Part shown: one piece after another, positions 51,212 to 59,584 of the stretch | How positions within the stretch are numbered: the stretch's first letter is position 1 | Layout of the letters: each line of letters starts with the position of its first letter | Assembly: GCA_017540265.1 (NCBI GenBank) | Contig: JAFYBJ010000004.1 | Span: 62,001-126,000 of the forward strand | Reading direction: 5' to 3' | Source of the DNA: Lachnospiraceae bacterium | GTDB lineage: Bacteria; Bacillota; Clostridia; Lachnospirales; Lachnospiraceae | DNA: 64,000 nucleotides | The notes under the pieces: generated by a model | Database searches by the model: none | What the model saw: only the letters and a program-made list of their open reading frames with translations | Told to the model about the DNA's origin: nothing | Position numbers and translations under genes: made by a program

Positions 51212-53857
51212 ATGTCTGATAATAAAAATAAAAAACACTTTCCACTCCCTGCGGCAGCCTTTCTCGTTACCGCATTCCTTTATATGATCATTTGCATCTT
51301 TACAGGCTTCATATCCCCCGCGGGGATCAATATATATAAGGGAAACAACTATTACGAATACCTCTCCTTCATCAGTTCTTTCCTGCGGGTCTTAAAGGGT
51401 GAAGAAAGCTTCTGGTATTCCTTCTCTCTTTTCGCAGGCAGCCCCATGGCAGCCACATATATGCACTGCTGTATGAGCCCCTTTAACCTGCTTTATCTCA
51501 TCCCCGGCATATCAATGGTCACAATGTCGCTTGTGATAAGCATTCTCAAGGCAGGCTGTGCCGCTGCATCTTTTGCATATTTTGCAGGAAAAAGATCAAA
51601 AACCTCTCCCATGCTTATCATGGGCACATCTCTTGCCTGGGCACTTTCTTCATATTCTGTAATGTGCTTTACCGAATATATGTATGCGGATATCCTTTAT
51701 ATCCTGCCCTTCCTTGCCGAATACGTACTTCGCGCCGCAGATGTGAAAGTAATAAAAACCTCCGGCAAGACCATGACAGAAGAAGAATACATTATAAAGA
51801 AAAAATACCGCTTTGACCTTATCATACTCATTCTGATATGCGGCTTTATGTTCCTTACCGGATACCATACAGCCATAGCCGCTGCAGTCTTTTCCTTATT
51901 CCTCTTTGCAGCCGTGAAGATAAATAAGGCAGATGGTCATGTTAAGGAAAATGTATTTCTTTCCTTCCGCTTTCTCTTTGCGCTTATCACAGGAGCGGGG
52001 CTCACAGCCATACTTTTAGTCCCCACATTTTTCTACGCTCATGAGCATCCGATCGTTAATCCTTTTGCTCTGGATGCTTTTGCAATTTCCATTCCGGAGC
52101 TCCTTACAGCATTCTTCCAGGGATCGGCAAACGGAAGTGCCTCCGCAGTGCCTTATATCTACTGCGGTCTGGCAGTTCTTTTCATACTGCCTTCCTATAT
52201 TGCAGACAAGAACACAACGCTTAAAGAAAAGCTCCTTACGGCAGTGCTGTTCTTTATCTGCCTGCTCTTCCCGGCACCTTTTCTCTCATCATTCTGCATG
52301 ATCTTCCTTATGCTCATGATCATCCTTGAGAAGGCAGAGCAGTATAAAGAAAACAAAAAGCCCGTACTCACGGCGCTTATATGCATATTCTTTTATGCCC
52401 TGATGATGAATTTTGAAAATATCACAGGCGCTGCAACGGTAAGCAGGAACGGCTTCTATATAAACGGGCTGTTCATAATACTCTGGGCAGCATTGTTTAT
52501 TTCTATAAACGCCCCCAAACTTGCAGATAATAAAGTAATAAAGAAAGCACCCCTGCTCCTTCTTTGTTTAGAACTTATCGCAAATTCTTATCTATCGATA
52601 AATTCCTATGCGGGACATGCTTATGATCCTTCCGTAAGGCTTTCAGTCGCTGAGGAAACACAGATCACAAACCAGATGACAGCTCTGAAAGAGGCCCTGC
52701 CAAAGGATGCCGATGATCTGTACCGCGTAAGAATTGATGGTATAGATAATATAAATGCCGCAGCATATTACGGTTTTAATACCTTAAGTTCTAAAAGTAT
52801 CTTTCCCGATGACAATCAGACCAGAGCCTTAAGAAGCCTGGGCGTTCCTGCTTATCATGATACGGCGGCGGATATTTCCGCCACCCCCTTTGGCGATGAT
52901 CTTTTCAGGGTAAAATACTCCGTAAGCGGAATGAATACGGGTGAGCTTTCCGTAAGTTCAAACGACAATATCCTCCACCTTGCCTTTTTACTGCCTGATA
53001 TGATCGCAAAGGCTACTCCAATATGGGAGGCTGATCCCCTGTTTAATCAGGAGAAATTTGTTAATGCGGTAAGCGATAAGGAATTCTTACTGTGCGAGAC
53101 TGTTTCCTCAGACAGTATAAAAAACTATACTCTGAATACCCTTATCGAAAATGAGGCGGAATATACCATGCTCAAAGTGATATCCCCCATGATAACCAAT
53201 CCGCTCGTATGTATATATACAGAGGAAAAAGAAGGATATGACACCTATCTTTACTTAAAAAATGCCACCGAGGGTGCCGTATCCCCCGCGGTAAATGCAG
53301 AGCTTTCAGGACCTTACTGTGACTTATCGGCTGATATGGGGCCGCTCTTAAAAGGCAGCCCTGAGCCCTATGTTCCTTCCGGAGTAAGCCTTAATGAACT
53401 TCCGGGAGCCTCCTATATCACACTTAATCTTACGGATAAGGAGCATTGTCTTAAAAACCTCGCTTATGTCCGTTTCAACGTAAATGCCTTAAAAGAGGCC
53501 GTTTCTCAGATCGGCACTCATCCTTTTGAAATAAAACTTATTGATAAAGACCACATAGAAGGCGATATAGAGGTACCTGCAGACCGCAGGATGCTTTTTA
53601 CCACCATCCCTTTCGATAAAGGCTGGGAAGCATACTGTGACGGTGAAAGAGAACCTGTACTTATGGCAGCTGCAGGCTTCTGCACCCTTGATCTTTCAGA
53701 GGGGATGCATCACGTAAGCTTAAGCTATACCGCACCGGGATATGTTCCCGGAATGATCACAAGCTTTACAGCCCTTATGTTACTTCTTATCACCTATCTC
53801 TTAAGGCCTGATAAGAAAAAGGTTTCAGAGAAAAAGGAGAGCGCCGATGTTAACTAA
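51212..53857 (+). CDS. YfhO-family membrane protein, first of pair
   Basis: 881 aa. About 12-13 membrane segments in the first ~460 residues, a large extracytoplasmic domain (~470-840), and a last helix near 850. The YfhO-typical GEESFWYSFSLFAGSPMAA and MSPFNLLYLIPG lie near the start, and FTTIPFDKGWEAYCDG near the end. YfhO of B. subtilis contributes to lipoteichoic acid glycosylation, as I recall; substrate here unknown. A strong AAAGGAG site lies upstream. Only one of two genes in this plus-strand unit. Confidence 0.88.
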   Translation: MSDNKNKKHFPLPAAAFLVTAFLYMIICIFTGFISPAGINIYKGNNYYEYLSFISSFLRVLKGEESFWYSFSLFAGSPMAATYMHCCMSPFNLLYLIPGISMVTMSLVISILKAGCAAASFAYFAGKRSKTSPMLIMGTSLAWALSSYSVMCFTEYMYADILYILPFLAEYVLRAADVKVIKTSGKTMTEEEYIIKKKYRFDLIILILICGFMFLTGYHTAIAAAVFSLFLFAAVKINKADGHVKENVFLSFRFLFALITGAGLTAILLVPTFFYAHEHPIVNPFALDAFAISIPELLTAFFQGSANGSASAVPYIYCGLAVLFILPSYIADKNTTLKEKLLTAVLFFICLLFPAPFLSSFCMIFLMLMIILEKAEQYKENKKPVLTALICIFFYALMMNFENITGAATVSRNGFYINGLFIILWAALFISINAPKLADNKVIKKAPLLLLCLELIANSYLSINSYAGHAYDPSVRLSVAEETQITNQMTALKEALPKDADDLYRVRIDGIDNINAAAYYGFNTLSSKSIFPDDNQTRALRSLGVPAYHDTAADISATPFGDDLFRVKYSVSGMNTGELSVSSNDNILHLAFLLPDMIAKATPIWEADPLFNQEKFVNAVSDKEFLLCETVSSDSIKNYTLNTLIENEAEYTMLKVISPMITNPLVCIYTEEKEGYDTYLYLKNATEGAVSPAVNAELSGPYCDLSADMGPLLKGSPEPYVPSGVSLNELPGASYITLNLTDKEHCLKNLAYVRFNVNALKEAVSQIGTHPFEIKLIDKDHIEGDIEVPADRRMLFTTIPFDKGWEAYCDGEREPVLMAAAGFCTLDLSEGMHHVSLSYTAPGYVPGMITSFTALMLLLITYLLRPDKKKVSEKKESADVN

Positions 53858-56468
53858 GTTATATAAAAAAGCTCCCTGCCTCTGCGCCGCAGGCATAACA
53901 GCAGCCGCATTTTTAATGTCCCAGGTAATTCTCGGTGTCATAGGCGGTGATATGACACTTTTTTACGGCGACCTGTTCATACAATATATTCCCTTTATAA
54001 AAATGTTCTTAAGAGCACTTAAGGGACAGGAAAGCTTCTGGTATTCCTTCTCTATTTATTTAGGTTCCGGAACGGCACTTACCTATACTTATTACACCTT
54101 AAGTCCCTTTAACCTGCTCTATCTCATAGAAGCTGTATCGATACACGATATGACACTTATCATCATCACCCTAAAGCTTTCTCTTGCAGCAGCGGCATTT
54201 TCTTTTTTTGCCAGAAGATCCTTAGGCTTAAGCGGTCATACGGCTCTTTTATTCGCTCCTGCGTATGCCTTAAGCACATTCAGTGCAGCATTTTTCATAC
54301 ATATCATGTGGCTTGATGCCCTGTATATGCTACCTGTGCTTGTCCATTTCACGTTAAAGGAAGCAAAGGGAAGTGCAGAAAAAAAGGATCATCTGATCCT
54401 AACCCTTTCTTTTGCATATCTCTTCATCACTAATTTCTATATCGCCTTTATGGCAGGCGTATTTATCGCATTTGTTTTTCTCGGTGCCGCCATCAACGAT
54501 GCCATCGAGACTAAAAACGGCAGGATAATCATAAACCGCGGCTTTTCATTTGCATTCACGGTTCTCCTTGCCGTAGGACTCTGCGCCTGCATGCTGCTTC
54601 CTGCAGGCCTCTTTCTTTACAGAAATGCAGCACCGGATAATTTTGAATTTCGGGCTCTTAAAGTAACACTTGCAGATATATTGAAGCGATTTTTCATAGG
54701 AGAAATGCATGATCTGGATAATACCAGCCCCTTCCTTTACTGTTCGATACCTGCACTCCTCCTTCTGCCTTTCTTCTTTATATTAAAAGAGATTCCTTTA
54801 AGAAAACGGCTGATAAGCGGTGTGATAATATTATTTTATCTTCTTTCAATGTTTTTACTTCCTCTCTACAAATTCATGCACGCCTTTGATTATCCGAACT
54901 ATTATGCTTTCCGGTTTAGCTTCTGTCTTATATTCCTTATTGTTTCCTTATCTGCCGTATGCTTTGAAAAATATAAGAATTCAGGCATATTCATCTGGGG
55001 GCTTATTCTTTCTGTGTTCTATACCATAATGATGCGGATAGAGCCACAGTATATAGCTGCAAGCGATCAGGTTTCCTCCCCACGTGTTACTTTGTTAAAT
55101 ATTACCGCTATAATACTCTGGTGCCTGCTTTTTATGGCAGGACGCATAAAAAAAACGCGGATGCTTAAAATTTTCACAATACTTTTGATGCTTGCAGAGC
55201 TTACCGTAAATCTGGGTATCACGGTCAAAAACAGGGGATCGATCATTGAGAAAAAACAGGCTGATCTCGAATATGCGACAAGAGAAGTAATTTTTGACGA
55301 TCATAAAAATCCGGATTATTCACCTGCTTCTAATGAATTCTCACGTATTTCCGCTGATCATGAGCCATTATATAATGCACCTTCTCAATTCGGTTTCGGC
55401 GGATTAAATACCTTTTCATCTTCAGATGATTATGAGCTCAGAAAACTGCTGCATAATCTCGGCGTAGCTGCTCCTAACAGAGTGATATACGAACAGGGCT
55501 ATACCCCTGTCACTTATGCACTTTTTGATACAGGCTATTTTATAGACTTTCCACAGACCATTGAGGGAGAGCCTTCCCCGGAAGAGCTGGCAAAAAAAAT
55601 TGCTGTCATCCCAGCCGAATACTCGGTACCGCTCATCTTTATGGCATCCGGCAAAAGCCTGGAATACGCTTCCACAGAGAATCCATTTATTAATCAGAAT
55701 GAAATCTTCAGCTCTCTCACGGGAGAGACAGTCTCTTTTTATACACATGTTTCTTCTGATGACATATCCATTCTTTCCTTTAATGCAGCTGCAGATGTGG
55801 ATATAGAGGATATGAAATTCTTTTATAGAAAAAATAACGCCATTGGCGACGCCGCTTTACAATATAAGATTAATGATAAAAACGGTAATGATATCTATGC
55901 CTGTTTTACAGAAAAAGACTGTATTCTAAGTCTGCGGACACCGGCCCTTACGGGAGAAACCTATGGTGCAGCACATGTACAGCGTATGAGTCAGGGTACA
56001 CTCCTTAAAGCATCTACAGAAGATTCAGCCAAAACCATAAGAATAAGGTGGGCCGAGGATTCTTCCGACTATTGCTGTAAAGATATCTATTTCTTCGAAT
56101 ATACAGGCGAAGAAGCACTAAAGACAGCCTGTAAAAATCTGAGCAATAATGGAATCAATATAACAGAATTCAATTCAGATCACATAAAAGGGAAAATACA
56201 TGCAGACGAAGCTTTCCCAGTCTTCATGACTACGATCCCCTATGATACCGACTGGCATATATATGTTGACGGAAAAGAGGCAGATACCTCTGCCCTTCTT
56301 GAAGAAGCTTTCCTCGGGCTTGAACACCTGGATCCCGGCGAGCATGAAATAGAGCTAAGATATATCCCCTCCGGCTTTAAAGAAGGGCTTATAATAAGTA
56401 TATTAGCCCTGCTGCTTATTATAGTAAGATATATTATCTACAACTGTAAAAAGAAAGCAAAACTATGA
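53847..56468 (+). CDS. YfhO-family membrane protein, second of pair
   Basis: 873 aa, overlapping the first gene by 11 nt. Same architecture and motifs (GQESFWYSFSIYLGSGTALT; SPFNLLYLIEA; MTTIPYDTDWHIYVDGKEAD), so it is an ancient tandem duplicate. About 12 membrane helices, then an extracytoplasmic domain and a C-terminal helix (about 840-865). No terminator is obvious in the ~100 nt after the stop. Confidence 0.88.
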   Translation: MLTKLYKKAPCLCAAGITAAAFLMSQVILGVIGGDMTLFYGDLFIQYIPFIKMFLRALKGQESFWYSFSIYLGSGTALTYTYYTLSPFNLLYLIEAVSIHDMTLIIITLKLSLAAAAFSFFARRSLGLSGHTALLFAPAYALSTFSAAFFIHIMWLDALYMLPVLVHFTLKEAKGSAEKKDHLILTLSFAYLFITNFYIAFMAGVFIAFVFLGAAINDAIETKNGRIIINRGFSFAFTVLLAVGLCACMLLPAGLFLYRNAAPDNFEFRALKVTLADILKRFFIGEMHDLDNTSPFLYCSIPALLLLPFFFILKEIPLRKRLISGVIILFYLLSMFLLPLYKFMHAFDYPNYYAFRFSFCLIFLIVSLSAVCFEKYKNSGIFIWGLILSVFYTIMMRIEPQYIAASDQVSSPRVTLLNITAIILWCLLFMAGRIKKTRMLKIFTILLMLAELTVNLGITVKNRGSIIEKKQADLEYATREVIFDDHKNPDYSPASNEFSRISADHEPLYNAPSQFGFGGLNTFSSSDDYELRKLLHNLGVAAPNRVIYEQGYTPVTYALFDTGYFIDFPQTIEGEPSPEELAKKIAVIPAEYSVPLIFMASGKSLEYASTENPFINQNEIFSSLTGETVSFYTHVSSDDISILSFNAAADVDIEDMKFFYRKNNAIGDAALQYKINDKNGNDIYACFTEKDCILSLRTPALTGETYGAAHVQRMSQGTLLKASTEDSAKTIRIRWAEDSSDYCCKDIYFFEYTGEEALKTACKNLSNNGINITEFNSDHIKGKIHADEAFPVFMTTIPYDTDWHIYVDGKEADTSALLEEAFLGLEHLDPGEHEIELRYIPSGFKEGLIISILALLLIIVRYIIYNCKKKAKL

Positions 56469-56566
56469 TCATCTGTCACCTACCCTGTATCTCCATTGTC
56501 GGGATCTGTTGGCAGTAAGGTCTTTCCCGTGAATACGGGGATTGTCACAATCAATCAGATTTTTAT

Positions 56567-56650
56567 CTATCCATGCGATATGTTATGTAGTTTTGCATAG
56601 CTTTCCGCTATATTCCTCTCTTCTGCGGTCATTCTGATCGAATAGCTCAT
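56567..56650 (-). pseudogene. Truncated ribbon-helix-helix antitoxin (DUF6290-like) remnant
   Basis: The ORF is 27 codons: MSYSIRMTAEERNIAESYAK, then LHNISHG and TAG. This matches the N-terminal strand-helix of RelB-like DUF6290 antitoxins, whose second helix and toxin-binding tail are missing. A GGGGGA site precedes it. Upstream on the minus strand are TTGACA (56706-56701) and the palindrome ACAATTGT (56683-56676), like a TA promoter/operator. No toxin gene is present. The other parts of 56469-56799 show nothing else. Confidence 0.55.
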
Positions 56651-56750
56651 AACATTATTCCCCCTTTCCTGTAGTACAATTGTGCTGCATGGCTATTATT
56701 TGTCAATACATTAATTATTGGATGATTTATTAACATTCAGGCAATAAAAA

Positions 56751-56773
56751 ATCCCGGGCTATCTGCCCGGGAT
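56751..56773 (-). terminator. Terminator of the major pilin gene
   Basis: ATCCCGGGC / GCCCGGGAT stem with a short loop, followed on the minus strand by TTTTTTATT. About 27 nt after the pilin stop. Confidence 0.92.
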
Positions 56774-56799
56774 CTCTTAGAACCGTTTTTAAACCTTAA

Positions 56800-57234
56800 T
56801 TATTTTACAACGATGTTAGGTGAACCAGCCTTCTTACCTGTTGAATCAGTACCAGGAAGAGTTACGATAACTGTGCTGTTGGAAATCTGAACGCTGTATC
56901 CGCTATGTCCATTTGACTTAAGGCTAGGAGTAGAACCACCAAGGATCTCGTTAGCTGTTGAACCAAGAAGACCTGCACCGAATGTTGCGCCCTCACCGAT
57001 TGCACCCTGGATGTTGGAAACGTTTGCATCATACGCGGAATCCTGAGCAACCTCGGGATCAAGCATAGCGGTTACGATAGCGGTGTGTACGGAATCAGCA
57101 GACTGAGTATCAGCGGAAACCTTTGACTTCTCGATGTACTTGATAAGCTGGGGTGCCATAACACCTACGAGGATAGCCATGATAGCGATAACGATGATAA
57201 GCTCTACAAGTGAAAAACCTTTGTTCTTTCTCAT
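56800..57234 (-). CDS. pilA: Major type IV pilin
   Basis: 144 aa. Leader of six residues RKNKG|FSLVELIIVIAIMAIL with Glu+5, then APQLIKYIEKSKVSAD and a small Gly/Ser-rich head, like clostridial PilA. It is monocistronic with its own promoter, hairpin leader and terminator, as expected for a highly expressed structural subunit, and lies 7 kb from the pil machinery. No cysteines are seen for a disulfide loop. Confidence 0.92.
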   Translation of the reverse strand: MRKNKGFSLVELIIVIAIMAILVGVMAPQLIKYIEKSKVSADTQSADSVHTAIVTAMLDPEVAQDSAYDANVSNIQGAIGEGATFGAGLLGSTANEILGGSTPSLKSNGHSGYSVQISNSTVIVTLPGTDSTGKKAGSPNIVVK

Positions 57235-57279
57235 TTTCTTTTTCTCCTTTTTAATTGATTTTGTTTTCCCCCCTCAGGT

Positions 57280-57326
57280 GGTTCAGCCCTCAGGGAACCT
57301 TCGTTCTTGATGACTAAAGTGTATCA
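57280..57326 (-). promoter_or_regulatory. pilA promoter (extended -10) and 5' hairpin
   Basis: Minus strand TGATACACT (57326-57318) is an extended -10 without a clear -35. The leader then contains a hairpin with stem GGTTC/GAACC (57299-57280) and an inner CCC/GGG, about 45 nt upstream of the start codon. The hairpin could protect the 5' end of the mRNA. A T/A-rich stretch fills the rest of the gap. Confidence 0.55.
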
Positions 57327-57413
57327 CCCCTCAAAAAAAAATACCATTCATATTCATGACATGTTTTTTTTAGCTCATGTGAAGACATAAAATTCCGCAT
57401 CATAGCCCTGATA

Positions 57414-57677
57414 TCACCTTCCCGTATTTCCTAGTATTTCCTTTACTTCCCTCTCTTCGATCCCGAACAGGGCAAGTGCCTCCGGTGCGATCCCATTATT
57501 TATCGCCGTCCGTATCAGCAAAGTTCTTTCTTCTTCCCTGCCCTCTTCAATGCCTTCTTCCCGCAGGGTCTTATTATGCAGTTTCTTATCGTATCTTGTA
57601 AGTATCATTCCCCGTACCTCCTCCCTGTGCTTTATGAGGTATTCCTTAAGGTATCCTTCATCTATGCATCTGTCCAC
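57414..57677 (-). pseudogene. C-terminal fragment of another Rpn-family protein
   Basis: About 87 residues, starting at an alternative codon (GTG at 57675-57677): VDRCIDEGYLKEYLIKHREE is homologous in pattern to IDSCIRDDIMKDFLTEHREA of the Rpn protein at 32629-33519. A Glu/Arg-rich segment (GIEEGREEERTLL) follows. In frame upstream there is only a short extension before a stop. The nuclease domain is missing. The 57678-57817 stretch upstream holds no recognisable gene. Confidence 0.6.
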
Positions 57678-57817
57678 CGCTTTATCGACAGCTTTTTATC
57701 GTGAATATCTGGCAGATACTGCCGGACGACCGTTTGATCACGGTCAGTAGAAATTCCGATGCCACCATGATAGCGCATCTGACTCTGTTTTACAAGTATG
57801 AATTTTCTAAGCGGATA

Positions 57818-59584
57818 TCATATTTCCTCATAATTGCTGATCGGTTCAGGCTCCCCCTTTTCTATGCGGGTCCTGCGTATCGACTCATAATAAATATCCT
57901 TGGGAATCTCCACGGTATCCTCTCCGGGAGTTTTTATCAAAAGATCCTCATCCATGATAACAACACATCCCCCGCAATAGTAAACACGAAAATCCTCCGG
58001 CAGCTCAACCGGTTCAAGATAATTTAAGCATGTATCCGGAATCACATATACGGTATCATCCCTGAATACTCCGCTGTTAAACGTATCCGTATCGATCTGT
58101 CTATTGTTCTTAGGTCCCCTGCCCACTTTGGAGGAATTGTATGTCATATTATTTTTTGCAGCCAAAATCGCTCCATCAATGATCATGGCTGCTCCAATTT
58201 CGCAGAAATGCTTTGCATCTTCTGAAAATACACCATCAAAATTGTCAAACAGAATAGAATCATAGCCGGTTTGTATCGTGCGGACACGCCCACCGGCACT
58301 TTCTTTAACGATATCCGCATACTGAAGCAGAAAGCATGACAATAATAACAAAACCGTCAACCTTGGATTACGCATAAGACGGCATATGGAGACAAGCACA
58401 AAAAACAATCCCAAATACCACAACGGCCATATAAATCTGGCAGTAGACCGCAGCCCGGAAAGCGCTATGGCAAGTTTTTCGCTTAAATAAGGTCTCAGAT
58501 CGTAAACCGTATGACTGGCAAAGCTTCCCCTCACACCCATAGCCAACAGGATACATAATACGGCAGAAAAAATAAGAAAGATCATATCAAATCTGTATGC
58601 CTTCAATTTGTCATTCAATAAAGACTTATTAGTAATCATTAACATCACACTTACAACTATAAGAACGAATACGCCAAGCCCGAGATATATTGTGCTCTCT
58701 GTTGTGATAATCACCGGGATCTGGGGCAGAAATGATGAAAAAATCGGATTGACCAGATCCAGTGCATCAAATGTATATACTCCCAACCCCTGCACAAGTA
58801 CATTCGTATGTACGGAAAATCCTCCCCCTTCATAGTAGCAAATAAAGAATGCTGCAACAGATGAAAAAAAGACGATAAGCTCCCTGACTATATTCTTTTC
58901 ACGGATAAACCTGTACAGACAGCCAAGAGTCATCAGAAAGCCTGTCATAAAAAATAAATAACCATGCACCAGGACAGAAAAACCGCAGAGCATGCTCCAA
59001 TACAATGCAAGCCTCTTTGCAGAATATCTTTTTTGTCTGACAAGCAGCAGAAATGCCAAAAGGATGATCCACTGTCCCGCCAGGGCGCAATGATGAAAAC
59101 ACCTGGTAAGAAGCGGCACATTGCATATAAAAAAAGGTACCGCCGCCATAGCCGGAAGAAAATCCACCTTAAATTCCTTTAAAAGAAGAGCCGCATACAG
59201 CCCCTGCAGCATAAAACACAAAAGGATCCATATACCAAAATACTGAAAGAATCTGGGAAGAACCGGAGATAGCAGTTTAAAGAATATGGCAAATACAGGA
59301 ATGGAATCGCTGTTGATGACAGAAGACACCACAGGATAAGGATAACTATTTGTCTGGCCTATAGGATGCTGCCATGCATCATTACGATAAAAATCAAAGC
59401 CAAGTTGATGTGACATCATATCCTGATAGACAGTGTCATAAAGAAATCTCACATTTGTAGGTGCAAGAGGAGCGATACCATATATCCACATAAAAAGTAA
59501 AAAGCCTATCGCAGCCCCGCATAAGGCATAGCATTTTGAACTGCCGGTATTAATCTTTATTGCTTTTATATTTATATCCTTCAT
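57818..59584 (-). CDS. DUF6311-like polytopic membrane protein
   Basis: 588 aa with about 10 membrane helices up to residue ~430 and a soluble C-terminal domain of ~150 residues. The first loop reads NVRFLYDTVYQDMMSHQLGF and has DAWQHPIGQTNSYPYP, resembling DUF6311/GT-C-type enzymes (an acidic residue pair in the first loop). The substrate is unknown. Its ATG overlaps the stop of the YfhO gene upstream (ATGA). Confidence 0.68.
   Translation of the reverse strand: MKDINIKAIKINTGSSKCYALCGAAIGFLLFMWIYGIAPLAPTNVRFLYDTVYQDMMSHQLGFDFYRNDAWQHPIGQTNSYPYPVVSSVINSDSIPVFAIFFKLLSPVLPRFFQYFGIWILLCFMLQGLYAALLLKEFKVDFLPAMAAVPFFICNVPLLTRCFHHCALAGQWIILLAFLLLVRQKRYSAKRLALYWSMLCGFSVLVHGYLFFMTGFLMTLGCLYRFIREKNIVRELIVFFSSVAAFFICYYEGGGFSVHTNVLVQGLGVYTFDALDLVNPIFSSFLPQIPVIITTESTIYLGLGVFVLIVVSVMLMITNKSLLNDKLKAYRFDMIFLIFSAVLCILLAMGVRGSFASHTVYDLRPYLSEKLAIALSGLRSTARFIWPLWYLGLFFVLVSICRLMRNPRLTVLLLLSCFLLQYADIVKESAGGRVRTIQTGYDSILFDNFDGVFSEDAKHFCEIGAAMIIDGAILAAKNNMTYNSSKVGRGPKNNRQIDTDTFNSGVFRDDTVYVIPDTCLNYLEPVELPEDFRVYYCGGCVVIMDEDLLIKTPGEDTVEIPKDIYYESIRRTRIEKGEPEPISNYEEI

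Noticed and set aside
57690..57834. Plus-strand ORF opening with GTG (VNIWQILPDDRL...) upstream of the Rpn-like fragment
   Set aside because: No family recognised, no ribosome site, and it overlaps the 3' end of the DUF6311-like gene; probably chance or debris.
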